A stretch of DNA of 64,000 nt from the NCBI GenBank assembly GCA_021298315.1, contig JAJTFC010000012.1:1-64000 (forward strand), read 5' to 3'. The translations under genes and the position numbers were made by a program. The notes beneath the pieces were generated by a model. The model had not been told where the DNA came from, did no database searches, and was given only the letters and a program-made list of their open reading frames with translations. Position 1 is the first letter of the stretch. Every line of letters starts with the position of its first letter. The DNA comes from Planctomycetaceae bacterium (GTDB lineage: Bacteria; Planctomycetota; Planctomycetia; Pirellulales; Pirellulaceae). Of the stretch, positions 9,939 through 19,070 are shown in pieces.

Positions 9939-11489
9939 TTAGTGGACGTTCGAGTACGCCCAACCTCGAGCCCAGAGCAATTGCATCTGAGCTCGGTTGT
10001 AGTCTGAAATCGCCTTGAGATAAGCCCTTTCACAAGCTTCGAGAGCTTGTGCGGATTGAAGGCATTCGATCGGCAAACCTTGCCCTTGGCGGATCCTTTC
10101 GAGGTTCTTTTCGTAGGAATCGTTTGCAGACTCAACCGCTTGTTCGCACGTGTCGATCTGCTCGCGACGAACCGACACCTGCGCTCTAGCCTCGGTGACT
10201 TGCTGGACGATTTGGTCGTATAAAACTTGCATCGACAACATCGCTTGCCTGACTTGCGATTTTCGTTCATCACGCGCGGCTTGTTCCCCAACCCCTAGGT
10301 TTCGAAGTTCCCAGGTCATCAGGGCATCGATATCGTAGCGACCTCCCCAATTTCCAAAGCTTGATCCTAAACCACCTCCGAAACGACCTGTACTGTAACC
10401 GACTTGAAGGTTCGGGACATAGGGAGCCGATTTCTCCCGTTCAAGTAGCGCTTCAACGCTGGCTAGCTGCTCCTTGGCTTCGCCATACTCAGGTCTTTGG
10501 CAAAGAGCCAGTTGAATGTCCTCTTGTTCGGTCATGGACATATCGACCAGATCCAAAGGAAGCGCCCGTTCATCCTCTGGAACAAGAACCTGCACGCTCG
10601 AGAGGCTCATGAACCTAGCGAGCCTTGCGGATGCAGACAGCTTTTTCTCTTTGATGCCTAAAGCTCGAGTCTCAGCAAGGGACATTTCGGTGCTCATACG
10701 CTGAGCGTCCGATACAAGCCCTTTACCTACCTGCGCATAGTCCTGTGTGATTTTGGAGAGCTCTTGAAGCCTATCGACAGAGGCGAGTATTAAGCTCTCG
10801 TCTTGGTAGGCATCTAGCAGGTCGAGATAAGCGATCGCGACGTTCAAGAGAGCTTGGTTCTTGACGATCCACTCTCCGTGCTGTCGGGCAGCAACCATTC
10901 GATCGGCTGCCTTTGGCAGAAAGATTGCATCGGCCAAATGGAATTGGGCAACTAGTCCTGGACGGGTTGTCGTGCCGGCTGCAATTGCCCCAGCACCTAA
11001 ACCCGCTTGCAATGAATTGTTGCTGATATCAACAATCGATCCATCGATCGCTTGATAGTTTCCGTCGTGCCGGTGGTAGTTCATACCCGCTTGGATCGAA
11101 GGCAACCACATGGCGGCAGCCCGCTGCTGTTTGGCTTGCGCTTCGTAAACACGCCACATGGCGTGCTGGACCATCGGGTGAGCGGTGTCGACTTTCGAGA
11201 GGGCTGTCGGCAAATCGATTCCGATCGTGTCCGATCCGTCCGATCCGTCTGATCCGTCCGATCCGTCCGATCCGTCTGATCCGTCTGATCCGTCTGATCT
11301 GTCCGATCTGTCTGATCTGTCTGATCCGTCTGATCTGTCTGATCCGTCTGATCTGTCTGATCCGTCTGATCCGTCTGATCTGTCTGATCTGTCTGATCCG
11401 ACGGATCTCGATTGGATGAGGGTTGTGCAACCGCTGAGGATCGGGATGGTAATCCACAGAAGGATCGCAGCACATTTGACGTATCGCAT
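9939..11489 (-). CDS. TolC/OprM-like outer-membrane efflux lipoprotein with GSD/RSD repeat
   Basis: The outer-membrane channel of a tripartite RND pump, 516 aa. It starts with a lipoprotein signal ending in ILSGC (Cys about 21). Next come 19 consecutive three-residue units GSD or RSD (about residues 31-87), then two outer-membrane-efflux domains rich in long amphipathic helices (for example SLAETRALGIKEKKLSASARLARFM and EACERAYLKAISDYNRAQMQLLWARG at the end). The divergent permease and adaptor genes at 11.7-16.3 kb are the obvious partners. The repeat is unusual for this family and looks like a flexible periplasmic spacer between lipid anchor and barrel/helix body. Substrate unknown. Confidence 0.88.
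   Translation of the reverse strand: MRYVKCAAILLWITIPILSGCTTLIQSRSVGSDRSDRSDGSDGSDRSDGSDRSDGSDRSDRSDRSDGSDGSDGSDGSDGSDGSDGSDTIGIDLPTALSKVDTAHPMVQHAMWRVYEAQAKQQRAAAMWLPSIQAGMNYHRHDGNYQAIDGSIVDISNNSLQAGLGAGAIAAGTTTRPGLVAQFHLADAIFLPKAADRMVAARQHGEWIVKNQALLNVAIAYLDLLDAYQDESLILASVDRLQELSKITQDYAQVGKGLVSDAQRMSTEMSLAETRALGIKEKKLSASARLARFMSLSSVQVLVPEDERALPLDLVDMSMTEQEDIQLALCQRPEYGEAKEQLASVEALLEREKSAPYVPNLQVGYSTGRFGGGLGSSFGNWGGRYDIDALMTWELRNLGVGEQAARDERKSQVRQAMLSMQVLYDQIVQQVTEARAQVSVRREQIDTCEQAVESANDSYEKNLERIRQGQGLPIECLQSAQALEACERAYLKAISDYNRAQMQLLWARGWAYSNVH
11229..11399 (-). repeat. 9-bp coding tandem repeat, 19 units
   Basis: Units are variants of GACGGATCA / GACAGATCA on the coding strand, giving Ser-Asp with alternating Gly or Arg. 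The length is a multiple of 3, so unit gain or loss keeps the frame. All frames on both strands are open across it, which produces several spurious ORFs in the track. Confidence 0.9.
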
Positions 11490-11712
11490 GCAAAAATCGA
11501 TCCTGTGACCAATGGACTCTCTTAAACGCTTGGCAACTGCGGCCTTTGGGGTTTATAGGGAATATTCCGATAAGACTGCAATCCTGACTGGATCCTGAGA
11601 GCAAGAATAGGCTCTGATTTGGCTTGCTTCTGTTAAACTGGGAGTTCTCGGCGATCTACGCCAAGAAAACTTGGTCGAGTCTTCAAGCACACTTTGTAAA
11701 CACCTGGGCCTT

Positions 11713-14700
11713 ATGCAACTGATTCTTTCGGCGATGCGCCGACCTGCTACGGTCTTGGTTTTGGTCTTTAGCATCATATTGGCTTGCTTTCTAGCGATCG
11801 GGCCAGCGGTGTTCCAGCAGCTTAAGTGGGGCTATCCCGAAGGTCTTCCCAAGGGGATGGAGGTCGATGTTTTCCCTAAGCTTCATTTGCCTGTGATCTA
11901 TGTTTGTCAGCCTTACGGTGGTATGGATCCGGCGCAGATGGAAGGGTTCCTGACGAACTACTACGAGTACCATTTTCTTTACATCAGCGGTATCCATCAT
12001 GTGGAGTCTCGCAACGTCCAGGGCACGGCGCTGATGAAGTTGTTTTTCCATCCTGAGACGGACATGTCTCAAGCGATGGCCGAAACGATCAACTACGTGA
12101 ACCGTTCTCAAGCGTTTATGCCTCCCGGTACGGTTTCCCCTTTTGTGATGCGTTTTGATACCGGCAGTGTTCCGGTGGGTTACTTGGTTCTATCGAGCGA
12201 CACGCGTAACATCTCCGAAATTCAAGATCTGGCTCTGTTTCGAGTCCGACCGATGTTCTCGAATCTCCCTGGTGTGTCTGCTCCTCCGCCTTTCGGTGGT
12301 TCGGCCCGGTCGATCGTCATCTCGGTGGATCCGAAGAAGCTTCAATCCTACAGCATGTCACCTGATGAGATCATCACGGCGTTGACCAAAGGAAACACGC
12401 TGAGTCCTTCTGGTAATCTCCCTTTGGGTGAATCCTATCCGATTGTCCCTATCAACTCGGTGGTCAAGGATCCTCAGGAGCTCTCGACGATCCCGATCCG
12501 CACCGGAGAGCATCCGGTTTATATCCGAGATATTGGAACGATCAGCGATTCGGCCGATGCCCCTGCCGGTTATGCCTTGGTCAATGGTCGCAGGGCGGTA
12601 TACATTCTTGCGAATAAACGTGCGGACGCTTCTACCTTGAGTGTCATCGAGCAAATCAAAACGGCGATTCCTAAGATGAAAGAGGCATTAGGTACAGATG
12701 GTGAGGGGATTGATGTGCGGTTTGAGTTTGATCAATCGCGCTTTGTGACTAGGGCAGTTTGGAGCGTCGTCAGCGAGGGCATTCTTGGGGCAGTGCTAGT
12801 GGGTCTGATGATTGTGTTTTTTCTTCGCGACTGGCGAAGCGCTTTGGTTGTGGTTTTGAATATACCGCTTGCGATCGGTTGTTCGATTGTAGCTCTTTGG
12901 CTCACGGGGCAAACAATCAATCTGATGACCCTCGGTGGACTAGCTCTTGCCGTTGGGATCCTGGTCGATGAAGCTACCGTATCGATTGAGAATATTCATA
13001 CGCAGCTTCAAAAAGGTTTACCTTTAGCGCGAGCCGTACAGGTCGGATCCCTTGAAACAGTGGTTCCTCGGCTGCTAGCAATGCTATGCATCTTGGCCGT
13101 CTTTGTTTCGTCGTTCTTCATGCAGGGGGCGGCACGGGGGATGTTCGTTCCGTTGTCGCTGGCCGTCGGTTTTTCGATGATCGCTTCGTACATTCTTTCT
13201 AGCACGCTGGTTCCGGTCCTAGCTGTATTGCTTTTGCGACCGCTTGGCCATACAGCGCATCATGACGAACACGACTCGTTGGATTGGTTTGGTCGGATCC
13301 GGGCGACTTATGAATCCATTCTTTCGCGATTGATCCAATTCCGCTGGGTGCTCGCGGGAGTGTATTTAATCGGCTGTGTACTTGCTATTGCCGCGATTCC
13401 TCCAAGGCTTGGACAGAGCATTTTTCCGGTTGTCGATGCTGGCCAGTTCAGGCTACGCATGCGAGGCCCTGATGGCACACACATCGAAAAAACCGAATCG
13501 CTTGCGAAACAAGCTCTTGAGATCATCGACCAGGAAATTGGTAAGGAGAACGTCATTCTGACACTTGGCTATGTTGGGATGATCCATTCGAACTTTCCTG
13601 TCAATGCAGTTTATCAGTGGTCTCGTGGGCCAGAGGAAGCCATTTTGTACGTCGATCTTCGGGAAGGTTTTCCGCTCTCGGATCAACAGCTCCAAGAAAG
13701 GCTTCGCGAGCGGCTTGCACTGGCGATGCCAGAAGTTCGTTTTTCGTTTGAACCTTCGGATATCGTCAACGAGGTGATGAGTTTTGGCTCTCCTGCTCCA
13801 ATCGAAGTTGTCGTCAGTGGAACAGACTTTGGTAAGAACCGTGAGTATGCGGAGAAGCTCCGCCAAGTGCTCACTCAAGTTCCCTCGTTGCGTGATGTAC
13901 AGCTAGGCCAGTCGATGGACTATCCTACGGTACAGGTCAACGTCGATCGCCAGAAGGCTGGGCTGGCTGGGATTATGCCTTTGGATGTATCACGAGCTTT
14001 GGTCACTGCAACTTCTTCGAGCCGTTTTGTGGTACCTAACTACTGGGCTGATCCCAAAAGCGGGATCGCTTATCAAGTCCAAGTCGAGATTCCTCGGTCT
14101 GTGGTACGCTCTGTCTATGGTGTTGAAAGCGTCGCGTCAACGGAGCAACTCGGTCGCATACCGCTTAAGAAAACACAAGAGGGACAAGTTTTGATCCGTG
14201 ACGTAGCGAGCATCGAAGCTGGCACGATGCCTGGACAATTCGATCGCTACAACATGAAGCGACAAGTGACTCTGACAGCCAACATGGTCGGTAAAGACTT
14301 GGGTGGCGTGGCTCGTGATGTGCGCTCAGCGCTTAAGCTTGCTGGTCAAGTACCTGCGGGTAGTGCAATCGAGGTTCGAGGTCAGATTCCACCAATGCAG
14401 CAGATGCAATCGGGACTTGCTATCGGGCTTGTTCTTGCCATCGCCGCAATCCTTTTGCTTCTGACGGCTAGCTTTCAATCCTTGCGTCTAGCTTTGGTTG
14501 CTGTTTCGACGATTCCGGCCGTTTTGGTCGGGATCTTATTGACGCTCTATTGGACAAATACGACTATCAACATACAGTCGTTCATCGGCGCGATTATGGC
14601 TATTGGTGTTGCGATGGCGAACGCGATCTTGCTTGTGGATTTTTCCGAGAAGAGACGTCGAGAGTTCGGTGAGGTCAAACAAGGTGCTGTACTAGGGTCA

Positions 14701-14955
14701 TCGAGTCGGCTAAGAGCTGTTTTGATGACTAGCTTGGCGATGATCGCCGGGATGATCCCGATGGCTTTAGGCTTTGGGGAATCAGGTCAGCAGAATGCTC
14801 CTTTGGGATTGGCCGTTCTTGGTGGTTTGATCGCTGCGACGATGTCGACTCTTCTGATTTTACCGTTGTTTTTTGTAATTGCGCAGAGCAAGGCAACTGG
14901 GGCGTCTGCTTCCATGGATCCTGATGACCCGCAAAGCCGTTACTATGGAACTTGA
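11713..14955 (+). CDS. RND efflux permease, system 1 (non-canonical proton-relay residues)
   Basis: Inner-membrane proton-driven pump subunit, 1080 aa from the ATG that starts MQLILSAMRRPATVLVLVF. The track ORF begins 14 codons earlier from a non-ATG-like context. It has the standard architecture: TM1, a large periplasmic loop, TM2-6, TM7, a second loop, TM8-12. In TM4 the usual VDDA...EN reads LVDEATVSIEN, and in TM10 the usual GLxAKNAILIVEF reads GVAMANAILLVDF, so the second Asp is Glu and the Lys is Ala. This points to a subgroup distinct from AcrB/MexB. The adaptor gene overlaps its 3' end, and the outer-membrane partner is divergent upstream. Substrate unknown. The gene is notably T-rich on the coding strand. 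Confidence 0.92.
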   Translation: MQLILSAMRRPATVLVLVFSIILACFLAIGPAVFQQLKWGYPEGLPKGMEVDVFPKLHLPVIYVCQPYGGMDPAQMEGFLTNYYEYHFLYISGIHHVESRNVQGTALMKLFFHPETDMSQAMAETINYVNRSQAFMPPGTVSPFVMRFDTGSVPVGYLVLSSDTRNISEIQDLALFRVRPMFSNLPGVSAPPPFGGSARSIVISVDPKKLQSYSMSPDEIITALTKGNTLSPSGNLPLGESYPIVPINSVVKDPQELSTIPIRTGEHPVYIRDIGTISDSADAPAGYALVNGRRAVYILANKRADASTLSVIEQIKTAIPKMKEALGTDGEGIDVRFEFDQSRFVTRAVWSVVSEGILGAVLVGLMIVFFLRDWRSALVVVLNIPLAIGCSIVALWLTGQTINLMTLGGLALAVGILVDEATVSIENIHTQLQKGLPLARAVQVGSLETVVPRLLAMLCILAVFVSSFFMQGAARGMFVPLSLAVGFSMIASYILSSTLVPVLAVLLLRPLGHTAHHDEHDSLDWFGRIRATYESILSRLIQFRWVLAGVYLIGCVLAIAAIPPRLGQSIFPVVDAGQFRLRMRGPDGTHIEKTESLAKQALEIIDQEIGKENVILTLGYVGMIHSNFPVNAVYQWSRGPEEAILYVDLREGFPLSDQQLQERLRERLALAMPEVRFSFEPSDIVNEVMSFGSPAPIEVVVSGTDFGKNREYAEKLRQVLTQVPSLRDVQLGQSMDYPTVQVNVDRQKAGLAGIMPLDVSRALVTATSSSRFVVPNYWADPKSGIAYQVQVEIPRSVVRSVYGVESVASTEQLGRIPLKKTQEGQVLIRDVASIEAGTMPGQFDRYNMKRQVTLTANMVGKDLGGVARDVRSALKLAGQVPAGSAIEVRGQIPPMQQMQSGLAIGLVLAIAAILLLLTASFQSLRLALVAVSTIPAVLVGILLTLYWTNTTINIQSFIGAIMAIGVAMANAILLVDFSEKRRREFGEVKQGAVLGSSSRLRAVLMTSLAMIAGMIPMALGFGESGQQNAPLGLAVLGGLIAATMSTLLILPLFFVIAQSKATGASASMDPDDPQSRYYGT

Positions 14956-16342
14956 AGGCATGTCCAAATCGAGCTTCTTTTTGAACATCAATGTTAAGCC
15001 ACAGAAGCTCAAAGCTGCTGGATGCTTAACGATCATGGCTGCGATAGGCATTGGGAGTCTGGGTTGTAAACCTTGGGTTTCTCCCATGGAAGTCGAATCT
15101 CCGAGCAAGGCTTCCTCGTCGCTCGTCGAGCGAGTTACGGCAGGTCCTGTTGCTAAGAAAACGCTGCTACTCTATTCGTTGCAACCGGCTCGCGTCGAGC
15201 CTTATGAGCAAGCGCCGATTTTGTCTAAGGTTTCCGGTTATGTCGATTCGGTTGCCGTCGATGTTGGAGATAAGGTTCACAAGGGTGATCTGCTGATCGC
15301 TTTGAGTGCGCCCGAGTATGAAGACTCGGTGGTAACCAAATTGGGTTTGATCGATCAGGCAACTTCGCAAGTTAAGCAAGCCGAGGCTGCTTTGGTGGCT
15401 AGTCAAGCGTCCGTCGATTCGGCTCAGGCTTTGGTAAAGCAAGCACTAGCGGGCATCGATAGGGCTGAGGCACAGGTTCAACGTTGGACATCAGAAAATG
15501 CACGAATCTCCAAGCTTGCTGATCAAGGGACCGTGACGAAGCAGCTTGCCGACGAAACCTTGAGCCAATTTCAAGCTGCTCTTGCCAGTAAAAAAGAGAG
15601 CGAAGCAATGGTGGGTTCCGAGCAAGCTCGGTTGCTTGAGGCCCAGGCTCAAGTAGGAAAAGCTCGTGCGGATCTGGAGGCTGCCACGGCTAAATGTTCG
15701 GTTGCCAAGAGTGAACATGCTCAAGCGGTTTCGATGACCAAGTACTTACGAATTTTGGCCCCTTTCGATGGGGTGATCAGCGAAAGAAATATTGACACAG
15801 GCCATTACGTCCAACCTGCCGGCTCTAACCCTGATAGACCACTGCTTACGATCACCAATTCCGACCGGGTTCGAGTCTATGTCGATATTCCAGAGTCCGA
15901 AGCTTCTTACGTCGATGCTGGACTTCAGGGAGATTCTGTCGAGATATTGGTGCCGGCCAAGCCTGGTTTACGATTCCCTGGAAAGGTGACCAGAAGTTCT
16001 TCGAGTCTGGATCCTCAGAGCCGTTGTTTACCGATCCAGATCGAGCTAGAGAATAGCGACCATCAGCTCCTTTCGGGAGCTTTTGTTCAAGCGAAAGTTC
16101 TGCTCGAAGAGAAAACCGATGTTTTATCATTACCCATCGGAGCGATCGTCCGCAAAGGGGACGAGTCCCACTGTTGCGTGGTGGTAGGTGGAAAAATAGA
16201 GTTTCGTTCGATCCAGTTGGGAATAAGGGTAGGCGATGAGGTTGAAGTCCTTTCTGGATTGGATGGCAGTGAAACGGTGGTCTTAGCCCGATCCGGTGCG
16301 CTCAAGGCTGGACAAAGCATCGAGGTTATCTTGAAAAAATAG
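14945..16342 (+). CDS. RND periplasmic adaptor lipoprotein, system 1
   Basis: Membrane-fusion protein joining the upstream permease to the TolC-like channel, about 465 aa. It has a lipoprotein signal with lipobox GSLGC, then a biotinyl/lipoyl-like half (VSGYVDSVAVDVGDKVHKGDLLIAL), a long coiled-coil hairpin rich in Ala/Gln/Lys (about residues 130-235), the second lipoyl half (LRILAPFDGVISERNIDTGHYVQP), and beta-barrel and C-terminal domains. The ATG at 14945 overlaps the permease by 11 nt, and ATG 14960 is an alternative. Both are nearer the family start than the track's TTG at 14879. Translational coupling with the permease is likely. It ends 1 nt before the convergent hpf gene. Confidence 0.9.
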   Translation: MELEGMSKSSFFLNINVKPQKLKAAGCLTIMAAIGIGSLGCKPWVSPMEVESPSKASSSLVERVTAGPVAKKTLLLYSLQPARVEPYEQAPILSKVSGYVDSVAVDVGDKVHKGDLLIALSAPEYEDSVVTKLGLIDQATSQVKQAEAALVASQASVDSAQALVKQALAGIDRAEAQVQRWTSENARISKLADQGTVTKQLADETLSQFQAALASKKESEAMVGSEQARLLEAQAQVGKARADLEAATAKCSVAKSEHAQAVSMTKYLRILAPFDGVISERNIDTGHYVQPAGSNPDRPLLTITNSDRVRVYVDIPESEASYVDAGLQGDSVEILVPAKPGLRFPGKVTRSSSSLDPQSRCLPIQIELENSDHQLLSGAFVQAKVLLEEKTDVLSLPIGAIVRKGDESHCCVVVGGKIEFRSIQLGIRVGDEVEVLSGLDGSETVVLARSGALKAGQSIEVILKK

Positions 16343-16343
16343 A

Positions 16344-16700
16344 CTACTTGTTCGGTACGTACGAAAACGCTTTCCTAACGATTTTCGAGAGAAGTCCATC
16401 CTGCTGATTCCTCTTTTTTACTTCGGTGTCCAATTGACTCGTGATGCGACTCAGGAGTTCATCGACTTGATAGTCTCTATCTTCGATGACCAAGCTTTGT
16501 TTATTACGCCATCTGACCACCAATTTGGCTTGTTTATCGAGTCCTTTTCGATCGGGTCCGTTGATATCCTCGATCTTTAGATTGACATTATTGACTTTAT
16601 CCTTGAGTCTCGCGATCGCTTGATCGACTCTTTGCTCGATGTAGGTGCGAAGCTGAGTACCCAAAGCGACTTTGTCGCAACACAAATTCAAATGATTCAT
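16344..16700 (-). CDS. hpf: Short ribosome hibernation-promoting factor (S30EA/RaiA family)
   Basis: Binds the 30S decoding centre and stabilises inactive ribosomes in stationary phase or starvation. It is 118 aa, the short class lacking the C-terminal dimerisation domain. The family segments are an N-terminal beta strand, a helix LRTYIEQRVDQAIARLKDKV, the conserved strand NVNLKIEDINGPDRKGLDKQAKLVVRW, and a second helix DELLSRITSQLDTEVKKR. Start: the ATG at 16700 is preceded by AAGGAG with about 9 nt spacing, an unusually clear ribosome-binding site for this window, so the 12 extra residues of the track ORF are rejected. It follows the ABC-2 permease gene by about 130 nt on the same strand. 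Confidence 0.88.
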   Translation of the reverse strand: MNHLNLCCDKVALGTQLRTYIEQRVDQAIARLKDKVNNVNLKIEDINGPDRKGLDKQAKLVVRWRNKQSLVIEDRDYQVDELLSRITSQLDTEVKKRNQQDGLLSKIVRKAFSYVPNK

Positions 16701-16833
16701 TATGCGGGTCTCCTTTTGAGTGAGGTGATCGGACAATCAACTCTAGGAGGAAGATCGCTTTTGAAAATCGAATTTAGGCAACTATTTAGTTTGAATAATT
16801 TTAAGTGTTCTTTGGCTTACGGTGGCACGCTAA

Positions 16834-17802
16834 TCAGTTAGGCGCCGGTAGATCTCGTTTGGTAAAACGCCAGAAGGCTACGCTGTAGGCAGCCAGCCCC
16901 AGGAGCATCAAGATCGATACATATCCCATAGGGCCAATGGTTTCTTGCCAGCTTTTGGCATGCTGAGCATTACTCAGATACCATTGTCGCTCTGGATGGT
17001 TGTGGATCTGCTGGATCATCCAAGCGGGTTGATAGGCTGACAGAAAAGTCAGTGGTTTGAAGATCCCCATCGATGGCGTGGATTTGGACAAGATAAACAG
17101 CAATAGGCTCAGCACGTAGATACTGATGACTATTCCTATCGAACGCCAACGATACTGATCGAAGCTGCTGGCCATGACGCCCAGACCCAGTACCGCAAAC
17201 CCTAGGGAAAAGAGATTCATCGTCGCTGCGATAAACTCCTGCGGCTTAACGAGTTGATTCAAAGGTACGTTCTGCATTTGCTTTGGGGTAAACGGATTGT
17301 TGATCGTCCATTCCAACCAGGGCAGGGTCAGCTTGGAAGCTGAGGCTACGGGCGTTGAGTTGGTGTGGATACCCAGGTAGAGACCAGCATAAATCAGCAG
17401 GCACAGCAAACCCAAGCCTGCGATGGTCACTAGAGCGTGGCTGGCTAGTACCATCGAGCGTTGCACGGGTTGGGCCAAAAGCATTTCCATCGTGCCGCGG
17501 TTCAGTTCGCCACTTACCACATCGGTTCCCCTAGCGATGCACCAAGTCAGCACGCATAGCAGCACGACCGGTTCATCGTAGGTGATGCCAATGATTCCGT
17601 GATACGTCAAAAACTGTTCGAGGGGTACCGGTGCAAATTTCTCGAATGCTTTGAATTGCTCGATAAGCGGCGCAAAACCTGTCAGCTCAAATTGGCTTAC
17701 CGTCCAGATTCTTACCCATGGAAAAAAGAAGAGTACTAAGGCCAGGGCGCACCATAGCAGTATGGATTCGTGGAGGTATTTCTTTATCAGAATGCGAAAC
17801 AT
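16834..17802 (-). CDS. ABC-2 type transporter permease
   Basis: A 322-residue inner-membrane protein with about six hydrophobic segments: SILLWCALALVLFFF near the N-terminus, VLASHALVTIAGLGLLCLLIYAGLYLGI, FSLGFAVLGLGVMA, SIGIVISIYVLSLLLFIL and YVSILMLLGLAAYSVAFW. The cytoplasmic stretch GELNRGTMEMLLAQPVQRSMVLASH is the conserved ABC-2 loop that contacts the ATPase. No ATP-binding subunit is encoded beside it, so its partner must lie elsewhere. It starts 3 nt after the M20 deacylase stop, so the two are probably cotranscribed. Cargo unknown. Confidence 0.85.
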   Translation of the reverse strand: MFRILIKKYLHESILLWCALALVLFFFPWVRIWTVSQFELTGFAPLIEQFKAFEKFAPVPLEQFLTYHGIIGITYDEPVVLLCVLTWCIARGTDVVSGELNRGTMEMLLAQPVQRSMVLASHALVTIAGLGLLCLLIYAGLYLGIHTNSTPVASASKLTLPWLEWTINNPFTPKQMQNVPLNQLVKPQEFIAATMNLFSLGFAVLGLGVMASSFDQYRWRSIGIVISIYVLSLLLFILSKSTPSMGIFKPLTFLSAYQPAWMIQQIHNHPERQWYLSNAQHAKSWQETIGPMGYVSILMLLGLAAYSVAFWRFTKRDLPAPN

Positions 17803-17805
17803 GTC

Positions 17806-18972
17806 CTAGTAGGCCCACTTTCTGAAGGCTTGTTCGTAGACCTCGACGGCTCTTTGCAATTGTTCGATAGCTACCCACTCGTCCTTGCGGTGGGCTTGTT
17901 CGATGCTACCTGGTCCGCACACTACGAGTTTCGATAGCCTTTGCAAAACCGCTCCATCGGTTCCGTAGCTTACGGTTTTGGATTTACCCTGACCTGTGAT
18001 GGCTAAGAGTTCTTGGATCCAAGGCGAAAGTGGATCGACGCTCCAATGAGCTTTTTCCCCTTTGTCGATCCATTCGAGGTTGTGCTCGCTTTGGATCTTT
18101 CGCAGTTGACTTTGGATCTCTTGACAATCCACTTGGGGCATCGTCCGGTAGAATATCAACGCCTCTGCGATGGCCGTTGTCACATTGATCGCTAAAGGTT
18201 CGTTTTTGATGACCATATTGAGCGTTACTGTCGGTGGGTCGAATTGCTCGTTTCTAAATGGTTTTTGGGTCTCCGTTTGTTCCTTGAGTTCCAGCAGTTT
18301 TTGTAGGGCGGGTATCAGTGCATAGTTGGCGTTGATACCTCTTCCTGTGCTTGTGTGTGCGCTTTGTCCGGTGGATCGAAGGATCACCCCATAGGTTCCC
18401 TTATGCGCATGAACCACTTGCATTTCTGTCGGTTCGCCTATGATTCCTATGACCTCTCTATGAATCATCTCATTCCAAAGTTTCGATCTTTTGTCGACTT
18501 GCTGGGCACCCTCCATCCCGATTTCTTCGTCGGCTGTGATAACAAAATAGATAGGCTTGGTCTGTTCGCTTGGGTCTATCCTAGAAGCTGCCTTGATCGC
18601 GCTGCATAAGGATCCCTTCATATCGCATGTTCCCCTACCGTAGAGCTTGCCTGCTCGCTCGACGACTTCGAAGGGCCCACTAAAGCCTGTATACCAATCA
18701 TCGACTGGTACGACATCGGTATGCGCTAAATAGGCTGCTCCACCTTTTTCTCGATATGTCCCTTTGGGGTTTCTTACTGCCACCAAGCTGGCTTTACTTA
18801 CCCCTGCTTGGTCTTTGTACTCGATCCATTCGATTTCAAAACTCAGTGTTTCTAGCCAGTTGGCTACCTTTTGGGTTATGGCAAGATTGCTCAGCGTGCT
18901 AACCGAATTTTCCGATACTAGTTCTGCTACGAGAGTTTCTAAATCGGCTTTCCCTATCCTTGCTGGATCCAT
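17806..18972 (-). CDS. M20-family deacylase (ArgE/DapE-like)
   Basis: Binuclear metal-dependent amidohydrolase, 388 aa, most like acetylornithine deacetylase or succinyl-diaminopimelate desuccinylase. Metal and catalytic motifs run in order: AYLAHTDVVPVDDW (His ligand and neighbouring Asp), GRGTCDMKGSLC (bridging Asp), TADEEIGMEG (general base and ligand Glu), GEPTEMQVVHAHKG, and GPGSIEQAHRKDEWV (final His). An inserted dimerisation domain lies around 190-300. The usual roles are ornithine or lysine/diaminopimelate synthesis, but M20 specificity cannot be assigned safely from motifs, and neighbours (ABC permease, hpf) do not help. It is divergent from glgC. Confidence 0.88.
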   Translation of the reverse strand: MDPARIGKADLETLVAELVSENSVSTLSNLAITQKVANWLETLSFEIEWIEYKDQAGVSKASLVAVRNPKGTYREKGGAAYLAHTDVVPVDDWYTGFSGPFEVVERAGKLYGRGTCDMKGSLCSAIKAASRIDPSEQTKPIYFVITADEEIGMEGAQQVDKRSKLWNEMIHREVIGIIGEPTEMQVVHAHKGTYGVILRSTGQSAHTSTGRGINANYALIPALQKLLELKEQTETQKPFRNEQFDPPTVTLNMVIKNEPLAINVTTAIAEALIFYRTMPQVDCQEIQSQLRKIQSEHNLEWIDKGEKAHWSVDPLSPWIQELLAITGQGKSKTVSYGTDGAVLQRLSKLVVCGPGSIEQAHRKDEWVAIEQLQRAVEVYEQAFRKWAY

Positions 18973-19004
18973 ACGTTCGGTGCGGTCCTATTTGGTTGCT
19001 TGTG

Positions 19005-19013
19005 TGCTAAAAT
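19005..19013 (+). promoter_or_regulatory. Possible extended -10 promoter of glgC
   Basis: TGCTAAAAT (TG-n-TAAAAT) lies 57 nt upstream of the glgC ATG in the divergent argE-like/glgC gap. No good -35 is visible at the normal spacing, as expected for extended -10 promoters. Weak evidence by itself. Confidence 0.3.
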
Positions 19014-19070
19014 AGTTTGCGTTCGTTGGGTTTTATTACCCTACTTGTTCATTTGACTTCGAGGTGCTTC

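Noticed and set aside
9498-9942. Overlapping 85-115 codon ORFs between trpG and the efflux gene
   Set aside because: Several frames on both strands are open at once, composition is atypical, and no start or motif favours any of them.
11185-11508. ORFs reading PSDPSD, QIRRIR or DQTDQTD
   Set aside because: These are alternate-frame translations of the 9-bp repeat inside the efflux lipoprotein gene.
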